Position numbers and translations under genes: made by a program
The notes under the pieces: model-generated
Databases searched by the model: none
Told to the model about the DNA's origin: nothing
Seen by the model: the letters and a program-made list of their open reading frames with translations, nothing else
From: Gammaproteobacteria bacterium
Lineage (GTDB): Bacteria; Pseudomonadota; Gammaproteobacteria; Steroidobacterales; Steroidobacteraceae
DNA: 6,916 nt
NCBI GenBank assembly: GCA_030043215.1
Contig: JASHYG010000304.1
Location: 1-6,916, forward strand
Direction: 5' to 3'
In this document: piece after piece, positions 1 to 5,843 of the stretch
Layout of the letters: the number at the start of each line of letters is the position of its first letter
Numbering within the stretch: position 1 is the first letter of the stretch

Positions 1-820
1 CGAGGTCACCTGCCAGGAAGCGGCCGACCTGCACGGCTTCATCGTCGAGAGGGTAGTACGTGACGCGGGTCAGGCGCACGTTCGCAGCGTCCCAGTAGAG
101 CGGGTTCTTCGCGAGCGTGATGCGGTCGCCGACGACGAGTCCGCTCAGCACGAACGGTCCGTCGGATACCATGTGGCCAGGCCGCGTCCAGGCATCACCG
201 TAGCGCTCGACCGTCGCGCGATCGAGCGGCTGCATGTAGTTATCCGCTAGCAGGGTGAGGAGGTACGGCGTCGGTGCGTTGAGCGAAATGCGCAACGTGT
301 GCGGGTCGGGCGCCGTCACGCCGAGGCTCTCCACCGGAGCCTTGCCGGTCGCGATCGCGATGGCATTGACGATCGGCGCCAGGGCCTGGGAGTACTCGGC
401 GCCTGTCTTTGGATCGACTTCGCGACGCCACGCGTAGATGAAATCCGCGGCCGTCAACGTATCGCCGTTGGACCAGCGCGCCTCCGGCCGCAGGTGGAAC
501 ACCCAGGTCTTCGCGTCCGGGCTCACCGTCCAGGAACTCGCGACACCGGGTACGACTTGGCCGGCGACGTTGAGCGTGGTGAGGCCCTCGAAGAGGTCGT
601 CGATGACTTCTTGGCCCGGCTCATCGATGGAGAGCGTGGGATCGAGCGAGCGCGGCATCGCGTCCAGGCCGCGATTGACCACCTGCTCTGCGGCGAGCCG
701 AGTACCGACGCGGATGGGCGTCACTGCGGAGTCTGGCGCGCCGCTACCGCAGGCCGCGAGCGCGGCCGCGCCGAGCAACGCCATTCCTCGCATCGCGACA
801 GTCAGGATTCGGGCTCTCAT
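1..820 (-). CDS. Oligopeptide ABC transporter substrate-binding lipoprotein, partial (C-terminus beyond window)
   Basis: This is the N-terminal 273 residues of a family 5 extracellular solute-binding protein (OppA/MppA/DppA type), which captures peptides outside the inner membrane for an ABC importer. The start at 820 gives a lipoprotein signal: Arg2 and Arg4, a hydrophobic stretch, then the lipobox LAAC with Cys24 as the lipidation site. Family hallmarks are WSNGDTLTAADFIYAW (116-131), the SDGPFVL segment (219-225) matching the usual SNGAY/PF motif, and NPLYWD (239-244). Full-length relatives are about 500-600 residues, so roughly half is missing past the window edge. Reading back from 820 an in-frame stop occurs with no other start between, so 820 is the longest start; Met10 (793) and Met13 (784) would also leave a signal sequence. 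No clear Shine-Dalgarno is visible. It lies 107 bp downstream of the amidotransferase on the same strand, with no permease or ATPase gene visible. The binding-protein call is firm; the ligand is unknown. Confidence 0.9.
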   Translation of the reverse strand, partial: MRARILTVAMRGMALLGAAALAACGSGAPDSAVTPIRVGTRLAAEQVVNRGLDAMPRSLDPTLSIDEPGQEVIDDLFEGLTTLNVAGQVVPGVASSWTVSPDAKTWVFHLRPEARWSNGDTLTAADFIYAWRREVDPKTGAEYSQALAPIVNAIAIATGKAPVESLGVTAPDPHTLRISLNAPTPYLLTLLADNYMQPLDRATVERYGDAWTRPGHMVSDGPFVLSGLVVGDRITLAKNPLYWDAANVRLTRVTYYPLDDEAVQVGRFLAGDL

Positions 821-927
821 CGAGAGGATCGAGCGTCGATGGTATCACGGACTTTCGTCGCTCGAGGGGGCGCGGGCGCTCAGCCCCGCAACCGAAGCTG
901 CAGCGGGTGCCGCGCGCTTGCGGCGGC
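821..927 (-). other. Intergenic spacer between amidotransferase and peptide-binding protein
   Basis: This 107-bp GC-rich gap holds no gene. Just after the amidotransferase stop, arms at 923-927 and 909-913 (GCCGC/GCGGC on the minus strand) could form a short hairpin, but no T-run follows, so an intrinsic terminator is not supported. Nearer the next gene, the minus strand carries TGATACCAT, with TACCAT at 844-839. This resembles an extended -10 box but has no convincing -35. The downstream gene may therefore have its own promoter or may be read through from upstream. Confidence 0.3.
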
Positions 928-1641
928 TTAGAGCCCGACGGACGCGAGCCAGCTCTCGAACGTCACGCGGGCATGCCGCGCCAGAGCAGGCCCGTGCTTT
1001 GCGGTGTCGCGCCGCAGCTGCGCGACATCGACGCCCGAGGTGGAGGCGATCTCGCAAGCATGACCGATCAGCCAGGACTCGATATCCGCGGCGCGGATCT
1101 CGGGGTGGCACTGGAAGGCGAGCACGCAGCCGCCCCAGTCGTAGATCTGGTGCGGAACCTCTGCGGTCGATGCGAGCAATCGCGCGCCCGGCGGCAGGTC
1201 GAACGTGTCCCCGTGCCAGTGCAGCATCGAGGTGAGCTTCCCATCGAGCGATGCGACGACCGAGCGCTCACCGTCGGATGTGAGCTGCAGCGGCTTCCAT
1301 CCGAGCTCCTTGGCTGGGCCGGGATACACTCGCGCGCCGAGCGCGTGCGCGAGCATCTGCGCACCCAGGCAAAATCCCAGAGTCGGCTTGGCGGCGGCGA
1401 GACGGCGCTCGAAGACGCTCAGCTCCTCCGCGATCCACGGGTAGAGCTGGGTGTCGTACACCCCCACGGGCGCGCCGAGGCCGATCAGTAAATCGGGGGC
1501 GATGGGATCGACAGCGCGCAGGTCGGCGCGAGCGACGTCCACGTACCGCAGGGTGAAGCCACGGTCCCGCAGCACCTCGGAGAGCGTGCCGCAATCCTCG
1601 AATTCGACGTGGCGGATCGCTAGCGCGAGTCTCGATGCCAT
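928..1641 (-). CDS. Class I glutamine amidotransferase (stand-alone GuaA-like GATase)
   Basis: This 237-aa cytosolic protein is a stand-alone type 1 glutamine amidotransferase, related to the GATase domain of GMP synthase. The catalytic triad is readable: the nucleophile Cys91 in the elbow GFCLGAQ (89-95), and His179 with Glu181 in AFQCHPEI (175-182). Other family segments are IGLGAPVGVYD (53-63), KELGWKPL (111-118) and HWHGDTFDLP (141-150). It lacks the ATP-pyrophosphatase domain of GuaA, so it is not GMP synthase itself. Relatives are often annotated 'GMP synthase' or YfeJ-like without a known substrate, and some members of the fold hydrolyse gamma-glutamyl compounds. No signal peptide is present. 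The ATG at 1641 is 31 bp past the stop of the propeller gene, with only a weak purine stretch (CAGGG) directly before it, so it is probably translated from the same mRNA. What a cytosolic amidotransferase does next to two exported sugar-oxidation proteins is not apparent. Confidence 0.9.
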   Translation of the reverse strand: MASRLALAIRHVEFEDCGTLSEVLRDRGFTLRYVDVARADLRAVDPIAPDLLIGLGAPVGVYDTQLYPWIAEELSVFERRLAAAKPTLGFCLGAQMLAHALGARVYPGPAKELGWKPLQLTSDGERSVVASLDGKLTSMLHWHGDTFDLPPGARLLASTAEVPHQIYDWGGCVLAFQCHPEIRAADIESWLIGHACEIASTSGVDVAQLRRDTAKHGPALARHARVTFESWLASVGL

Positions 1642-1672
1642 CCCTGCATTGTCGGCGGTGCGCCGCTGCTGC

Positions 1673-2707
1673 TCAAGGGCTGCCGACCTCTATCGCCGTG
1701 GCGCGGAAGGGCTTCGGTTTCGCGCTGGGATCCGGCGGGCCGCGGCGCATGAAAGTCGCCAGCTGGCCTTCGAGCAGGTAGGCCGTCGTTCCCACGACGG
1801 TGACGGCGACCGGGCCGTCTGGGAAGCCCTGCTTGACCACCGTCTCGGTTCCCGTGTTGCCGTTCAGAATCACGCGCGAGAGGCGTCCGCCGCTTCCTCC
1901 CTCTGCGAGCAGGAGGCCGTTCTGGCCGAAGCGTCGAACGCCGTCGGGACGGGCGAGAGGCTGATCGAGCGTCACTTCGGTGACCGGGCCCGCGCTCCCG
2001 TCGGCCTCGATGGGAACGCTGAAGAGCTTGCTGGAGCCAAGCGTGCCCACGATCACGCGCCCGTCGAGCACGACGAGGCCGTCCACTGCGGCGCTGCGTG
2101 GCCCGAAGGCGCCGTTCCCGACCCATTCGTCGAGCTGCGCGGCGCCCTTCTTCAACCGGACCACCTCCATGTTGGTGGTGTCCGTCGCGTACGCCGTGCC
2201 GTCCGGTCCGATGGAGATGTCGTTGCACAGCGAGCCTGCGGCGGGAAACGGATAATGACCCTTCGGCGCGCCGGTCTTGAGGTCAAAGGTATAGAGCATA
2301 GCGTGCGGCGGCGGCGCACCCTGCTGCGGAGGCCCGAGGGTATTGGAGCACGCCCACAGGGTGTCCGAGGCATCGTCGGCGAGAACCCCGAGAATGCTCT
2401 GGATGCCGTCCGTGCCGGGCTTGATCCACTGCACGGCGAGCGCGGATCCGGGCCGCGCCCGATAGATCGCATGCTGGCCGATGCTTCCGATGATCACCGT
2501 GCCGTCGGACGCGGAGGTGAGGCTCTCAGGAAAGATCCGCTCGCCCTGGATGGTGATGTGCGCAGGCGGGGCCGCCTGCGCCACCGACACCGCCAAGGCG
2601 GCGGCCAGCGTCCAGATGGGCGCGAGCCGTGCGCGATACGTTCGGCATGTGCGCGTTGCCGGGCGGGTGCGATGAGATGGGGAGTTCGTGTGCCGGAGCG
2701 TCTTCAT
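1673..2707 (-). CDS. Secreted SMP-30/gluconolactonase-like beta-propeller protein
   Basis: This 344-aa protein resembles the SMP-30/gluconolactonase/LRE family of six-bladed beta-propellers, many of which are metal-dependent sugar lactonases. After an Arg-rich start, a hydrophobic stretch (WTLAAALAVSVAQA, 32-45) ends in an AQA cleavage site, so export to the periplasm is expected. The long basic n-region (about 30 residues) is unusual. Repeated blade motifs include ESLTSASDGTVIIGS (61-75), CNDISIGPDGTAYATDT (161-177) and LARPDGV (251-257). By analogy Glu61, Asn162 and Asp255 sit where metal or substrate ligands are expected; the third-blade position normally Asn appears as Asp209. The start is supported by GAGGA five bases upstream, which overlaps the stop region of the preceding gene. 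With a 1-bp gap, translation is probably coupled to the dehydrogenase. A lactonase acting on that enzyme's product is an attractive inference, but a non-catalytic propeller or another esterase-like role is possible. Confidence 0.75.
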   Translation of the reverse strand: MKTLRHTNSPSHRTRPATRTCRTYRARLAPIWTLAAALAVSVAQAAPPAHITIQGERIFPESLTSASDGTVIIGSIGQHAIYRARPGSALAVQWIKPGTDGIQSILGVLADDASDTLWACSNTLGPPQQGAPPPHAMLYTFDLKTGAPKGHYPFPAAGSLCNDISIGPDGTAYATDTTNMEVVRLKKGAAQLDEWVGNGAFGPRSAAVDGLVVLDGRVIVGTLGSSKLFSVPIEADGSAGPVTEVTLDQPLARPDGVRRFGQNGLLLAEGGSGGRLSRVILNGNTGTETVVKQGFPDGPVAVTVVGTTAYLLEGQLATFMRRGPPDPSAKPKPFRATAIEVGSP

Positions 2708-2708
2708 T

Positions 2709-4493
2709 TCATTCCTCGTGCGTGTTCCCTCGCGCCTCGGCGACTTGCGACTTGGCGAGCTGCCCCGGACGCGAGTAAGAGATGCGATAGATGAGGTTGG
2801 CGCCGTCGTCGCTCAGGAGCAGCGAGCCGTCCTGCAGCTCGACCAGGTCGACGGGGCGGCCCCAGGCGTCGCCGTCGTCGGCGATGAACCCGACGAGGAA
2901 GTCGTCGTACTCGCCGGTCGGCACGCCGTTCTTCAACCGCACGCGCACGATCTTGTGGCCGGTGCGGAGCGAGCGGTTCCAGGAGCCGTGGAACACCGCG
3001 AACCCCTGTCCCACGTACTGCCTCGGGAAGGCGGAGGGTCCGGAGCTCGCGGTGTAGAAGATGAGGCTGAGCGATGCGGAATGGGATTGGTACGGCACGT
3101 CTGGCACGGACACCTTGCCGACGAGATCCGGACGCTGGCCCTTGAAGCGCGGGTCCTGGTTGTCGCCCATGTAGTACCACGGCCAGCCGTAGAACTGCCC
3201 TTCCCGTACGCGCGTGGAGTAGTCGGGAACCAGGTCATCGCCCAGCAGGTCGCGCTCGTTCGTCGTGCACCAGAGATCTCCCGTTCCCGGCTGGATCGTG
3301 AGGGTCACGCAGTTGCGGATGCCGCTCGCGAAGACCTTTCCCGGCCGCTGTGAGCCCACATCGAACACCAGCACATTCGCGCGATTCGTCTCGTTGCCCC
3401 ACGCGGTGCCGAGGCCGTGCGCGGCCTCCCAGGATTGGATCTCCTCGGGTGTCTTCTTCGGGAGGTCCTCCGGCACATTGGACTGGGACCCGACCGAGAC
3501 GAACATGCGCCGGCCATCCGGCGAGAACACGATATCCCGAGTGAAGTGGCCGCCGCCCGCCACCGGGGAGAGCTGGGGCACGACGATCTCCGGGACGCTC
3601 ACCGCCTGCTCCTGCCCGACCGTGTAGGCGTAGCGCACCACGCGATTGGTCTCCGCGACATAGAGCCACTTCGGATGGGCCCCGCTCGGATAGAAGGCGA
3701 GGCCGTTCGGCAGGTTCAGCCCTTGCGCGAACGTCTCGATCGTCGCCGGCCGGGTGCCGTCGGCCGACGGGCGCAGCACGACCACGCGGCCCATCTGAGT
3801 CTCCGAAAGGAAGACGTCCCCGTTCGGCGCGAGCTTCATCTCCCTCGGCGCCTGCACGTCGTTCGTGTACGTCTCGATCTTGAAGCCCGGAGGCATCCGC
3901 AGCCTGGCGCCGGCCGGCCTCGGGATGAGTTTCGGGAAGTTGTACGCTGCGGGGCTCGCGTACGGCGCAGGCAGCTTTGCGACATCGATCCGGTGCGCGC
4001 GGCCCGGGAAGTCCTTCTTCCAGTCGGGGGTGCCCGTCGGCTTGGCGGCGGCGGCCGGCGGCCGCATTCCGGGGGGCGGCCCGAAGCCGGGCGGCGCGGC
4101 GGCCTTGAACGTTCCCGCCTTCACCTCCTGGAAGTAGGTGATGAGATTGCTCCGGTCGGTCTCGCTCGGAACGGGGATCACCATAGCGGTGCCCGGCACG
4201 ACCGTCGTGGGCGAGGTGAGGAACCGATCGAGCGTCGCCGCGTCCCACGTCAAGCCCGATCCGCGCAGCGCATGCGTGTAGCTGAAATTCCCGTTGCTCG
4301 CCGCGCGGCGGCCGAAGACTCCATCGAGATTCGGCCCCTGCGCGCCCCCGTTGTCGCCTGGCTGAGCGCTGTGGCAGAGCGCGCACTGCTGCCGGAAGAA
4401 AGTTCGGCCTGCGTTCGCATCGCCGGCCCAGACGCGCGGCAAGCACACGAGCGTCGCGAGCGACAGGGCCAAGCCTCGAATGATCGTTCTCAT
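2709..4493 (-). CDS. Secreted cytochrome c / PQQ-dependent sugar (sorbosone-type) dehydrogenase fusion
   Basis: This 594-aa periplasmic protein should oxidise a sugar or aldehyde-sugar with PQQ and pass electrons to its own haem. Residues 1-23 form a signal peptide ending VWA|GDA. Residues about 24-125 are a class I cytochrome c: haem motif CALCH (Cys37, Cys40, His41) and the probable distal ligand Met104 in PGTAM. A Pro/Ala-rich linker (131-150) leads to a glucose/sorbosone dehydrogenase beta-propeller (about 195-575). Its family markers are GGGHFTRDIVFSPDG (313-327, with His316 as the likely catalytic base), GIRN (391-394), NERDLLGDDLVPDY (412-425), FYGWP (434-438), GSWNRS (503-508) and WGRPVDL (544-550). 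The ATG at 4493 is chosen because GGGGGAG lies about six bases upstream and the signal peptide begins there; a TTG at 4523 would prepend ten hydrophilic residues. It is the first gene of a tight cluster with the propeller protein. The substrate cannot be read from sequence, and PQQ synthesis genes are not in the window. Confidence 0.9.
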   Translation of the reverse strand: MRTIIRGLALSLATLVCLPRVWAGDANAGRTFFRQQCALCHSAQPGDNGGAQGPNLDGVFGRRAASNGNFSYTHALRGSGLTWDAATLDRFLTSPTTVVPGTAMVIPVPSETDRSNLITYFQEVKAGTFKAAAPPGFGPPPGMRPPAAAAKPTGTPDWKKDFPGRAHRIDVAKLPAPYASPAAYNFPKLIPRPAGARLRMPPGFKIETYTNDVQAPREMKLAPNGDVFLSETQMGRVVVLRPSADGTRPATIETFAQGLNLPNGLAFYPSGAHPKWLYVAETNRVVRYAYTVGQEQAVSVPEIVVPQLSPVAGGGHFTRDIVFSPDGRRMFVSVGSQSNVPEDLPKKTPEEIQSWEAAHGLGTAWGNETNRANVLVFDVGSQRPGKVFASGIRNCVTLTIQPGTGDLWCTTNERDLLGDDLVPDYSTRVREGQFYGWPWYYMGDNQDPRFKGQRPDLVGKVSVPDVPYQSHSASLSLIFYTASSGPSAFPRQYVGQGFAVFHGSWNRSLRTGHKIVRVRLKNGVPTGEYDDFLVGFIADDGDAWGRPVDLVELQDGSLLLSDDGANLIYRISYSRPGQLAKSQVAEARGNTHEE

Positions 4494-4585
4494 CTTTTTC
4501 TCCCCCAATTCGCTCTTCCCCAATTTGCGCGGCGCGGGGCCGAATGCCTCGAGCCGGACCTGTCCCGATGATATTCCCCCGGCGG
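4494..4585 (-). promoter_or_regulatory. Leader of the dehydrogenase gene with duplicated ribosome-binding-site-like element
   Basis: This 92-bp gap separates the orphan 139-aa gene from the dehydrogenase. On the minus strand AATTGGGGGAG (4510-4500) is the ribosome-binding region for the ATG at 4493. An almost identical AATTGGGGAAG (4525-4515) sits exactly 15 bp upstream, giving a small tandem repeat with one mismatch. Further upstream, TATCAT at 4573-4568 matches five of six bases of a sigma-70 -10 box, but no good -35 is found at 16-18 bp. A separate promoter here is therefore possible but unproven, and no terminator-like hairpin with a T-run is present. Confidence 0.4.
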
Positions 4586-5005
4586 CTACGATAGCCTGGC
4601 TGGTCGATGCTCAGCCTCGGGGCTGGTGGCGACGTCGCCGAAGATGGAGCGCGCGATGTCCGCCAGAGCGTCTGCCGAGGACGCGAACGACACGCTGAAA
4701 CCTCCCGAGGCGAGCGTCAGGATGAACTGCGGGGCGCCCGTGCAGTTCGGCTGGGCGAGCTCGATCTTGTAGCGCTCGAGTGGATAGACGACGCGCAGCG
4801 AATCGTTGCCGCTGCTCTTGCGCAGGGCGTCCCGCATCACGCGCGGCAACGTCATGAGCAGCTCGCCGAGGCACGTCGCCGGCAGCACCAGCTCGGCCGG
4901 CGAGCCCTCATGATCGCGGACGTGGAAATGCACGTGCGCGCCATCGGGATCCACCTCGAAGGTGGTGAGCGCTGCCGCATCGATGTGCTTCACGAGGTCC
5001 GCCAT
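4586..5005 (-). CDS. Hypothetical 139-aa cytosolic protein
   Basis: I do not recognise this family. The 139-aa product has no signal peptide or membrane segment. Its pattern suggests a small alpha/beta domain: an N-terminal helix-like stretch, strands in FEVDPDGAHVHFHVRD (16-31), a hydrophobic segment ELVLPATCLGELLMTLPRV (38-56), strands in LRVVYPLERYKIEL (70-83) and QFILTLASGGFSVSFAS (92-108), then a helix ADALADIARSIFG (110-122) and a charged tail. A cluster of histidines (HVHFHVRDH, 24-32) could bind metal, but that is speculation. The start is supported by GGGAG about five bases upstream (5015-5011) and by base composition like its neighbours. It faces msrB across a 144-bp divergent region containing a strong dyad, and precedes the dehydrogenase by 92 bp. 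The paired strands and lack of rival ORFs in the region make it a likely real gene. Confidence 0.75.
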   Translation of the reverse strand: MADLVKHIDAAALTTFEVDPDGAHVHFHVRDHEGSPAELVLPATCLGELLMTLPRVMRDALRKSSGNDSLRVVYPLERYKIELAQPNCTGAPQFILTLASGGFSVSFASSADALADIARSIFGDVATSPEAEHRPARLS

Positions 5006-5149
5006 GGACGCTCCCGCTTACGTTATATTCTAAAGAATATAGCGTACCCGGGTCCGCCAATGCCAGCGCCCGGATAGAAATGTGCCTCCCGCTCGTTGTA
5101 TCATCAAAAATATAGTGGCTTTCCGGAGAACGGAACAGGTGCGTGCCGC
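5006..5149. promoter_or_regulatory. Divergent promoter region between orphan gene and msrB
   Basis: This 144-bp stretch lies between the two opposing gene sets and is locally much richer in A+T than its surroundings. On the plus strand TATAGT (5111-5116) matches five of six bases of a -10 box and would place transcription start near 5123, leaving a short leader with AGGTG about eight bases before the msrB ATG at 5150. No -35 is evident at the normal spacing, which is compatible with an activator-dependent promoter. On the minus strand several -10-like hexamers (TATATT at 5041-5036, TAGAAT at 5032-5027) fall inside the dyad, so a protein bound there would cover the orphan gene's promoter. Confidence 0.55.
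5019..5046. promoter_or_regulatory. 28-bp near-perfect dyad, probable operator
   Basis: Arms of 13 bp, TACGTTATATTCT and AGAATATAGCGTA, flank a central AA. Twelve of thirteen positions pair (the only mismatch is 5023/5042), and the inner eight bases on each side are perfect. Such symmetry in AT-rich sequence within a GC-rich, divergent promoter region is the usual signature of a site for a homodimeric helix-turn-helix regulator. The regulator is not identifiable: no regulator gene is in the window, and the motif does not match a Fur or LexA box that I know. As an RNA hairpin it would be AU-rich and without a following U-tract, so a terminator is unlikely. Confidence 0.6.
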
Positions 5150-5746
5150 ATGAGCCATTCCAGTACGCGGGGGCCTCGTAGGCTCGGGTCCCGATACTCC
5201 CGGCGCGACCTGTTGCGCGGCGGTGTCCTGTCGCTCGGCGCAGGCTTGCTCGGCCACGGCGTTCGGGCGAGCGTGGCCGCACAGTCCCCTTCCCGTGTGC
5301 TGATCGAGAGCTTCTCCGCCGCCGGACGCAGCGAGGGGGTCGCGCTGTTCCCGGTAGCCCGCAAGACCGATGCGCAGTGGCAACGGCAGCTATCGCCCGA
5401 GTCATTTGCGATCACCCGCCGCGCGGACACGGAGCGCCCCTTCACCGGCGCGCTCTGGAACAATCACGCGGATGGGCTGTATCGCTGCATCTGCTGCGAT
5501 ACGGCGCTGTTCGATTCGCGCACCAAGTTCGAGTCCGGTACGGGCTGGCCGAGCTTCTGGCAACCCATCTCCAAGTACAATGTCGTCGAGAGCACGGACC
5601 GCAGTTACGGCATGGTGCGCACCGCAATATCCTGCCGCCGCTGCGACGCTCATCTCGGCCACGTATTCGATGATGGGCCACCGCCGACGGGGTTGCGTTA
5701 CTGCATGAACTCCGGCGCGCTGCGCTTCGTGCCACGCGCCACATAG
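5150..5746 (+). CDS. msrB: Tat-exported peptide-methionine (R)-S-oxide reductase MsrB
   Basis: This 198-aa enzyme reduces methionine-R-sulfoxide in proteins back to methionine. The N-terminus carries a twin-arginine signal, SRRDLL (17-22), followed by a hydrophobic stretch and a likely cut near VAA (42-44), so it should work in the periplasm. The MsrB domain spans about 70-198. Zinc ligands are Cys113 and Cys116 (CICC) and Cys162 and Cys165 (CRRC); GTGWPSF (130-136) and HLGHVFDDGP (168-177) are family motifs, and the catalytic cysteine is Cys185 in RYCMNS. The only remaining cysteine is Cys115, beside a zinc ligand, so the resolving cysteine is unclear and the enzyme may be recycled directly by a thioredoxin-like partner. 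The ATG at 5150 has AGGTG upstream and gives a well-formed Tat signal; a TTG at 5096 would add 18 residues before it. dipZ follows 97 bp downstream on the same strand. Confidence 0.95.
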   Translation: MSHSSTRGPRRLGSRYSRRDLLRGGVLSLGAGLLGHGVRASVAAQSPSRVLIESFSAAGRSEGVALFPVARKTDAQWQRQLSPESFAITRRADTERPFTGALWNNHADGLYRCICCDTALFDSRTKFESGTGWPSFWQPISKYNVVESTDRSYGMVRTAISCRRCDAHLGHVFDDGPPPTGLRYCMNSGALRFVPRAT

Positions 5747-5843
5747 CCGGCCGCACTACGCAGCGATGCCTCGCGGCTGCGGATACCCGCAGTCCGTTCA
5801 ACCTCGCTCTTCCCCTCGGCCGTCGCAAGCTCTCGAGGACCGC
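5747..5843 (+). other. msrB-dipZ spacer with a short hairpin
   Basis: The 97-bp spacer contains an inverted repeat, CTGCGG (5777-5782) and CCGCAG (5787-5792), around the tetraloop ATAC. It extends by a G-T wobble and a G-C pair to eight base pairs (5775-5794). No T-run follows, so it is a poor intrinsic terminator. It could act as an mRNA processing or stability element between two cotranscribed genes. A good ribosome-binding site, GAGGA at 5835-5839, lies just before the dipZ ATG. Confidence 0.35.

Noticed and set aside
299..1235. Overlapping plus-strand open frames of 210 and 265 codons
   Set aside because: They sit antisense to the peptide-binding protein and amidotransferase, both of which have clear family motifs, and their products are low-complexity Arg/Ala sequences.
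1451..2794. 447-codon open frame on the plus strand, longer than the gene opposite it
   Set aside because: It lies antisense across the propeller gene and part of its neighbours. Its translation is Arg/Ala/Gly-rich with no family motif, a typical mirror of a GC-rich gene, whereas the minus strand encodes signal peptide and propeller motifs.
4494..4523. TTG at 4523 as start of the dehydrogenase
   Set aside because: It would put ten polar residues before a well-formed signal peptide and translate the ribosome-binding site of the ATG at 4493.
3417..4571. 384-codon open frame on the plus strand
   Set aside because: It is antisense to the cytochrome c/PQQ dehydrogenase, is Arg-rich, and shows no domain; the haem motif and dehydrogenase motifs are on the minus strand.
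5019..5046. Dyad as a Fur box or as a transcription terminator
   Set aside because: It lacks the GATAAT-type repeats of Fur sites, and an AU-rich stem without a U-tract would terminate poorly.
5096..5149. TTG at 5096 as start of MsrB
   Set aside because: It would place 18 residues ahead of the Tat signal and overlap the likely -10 box; the ATG at 5150 has an AGGTG upstream.
5775..5794. Hairpin after msrB as an intrinsic terminator
   Set aside because: The stem is short and no T-run follows; dipZ lies close downstream on the same strand.
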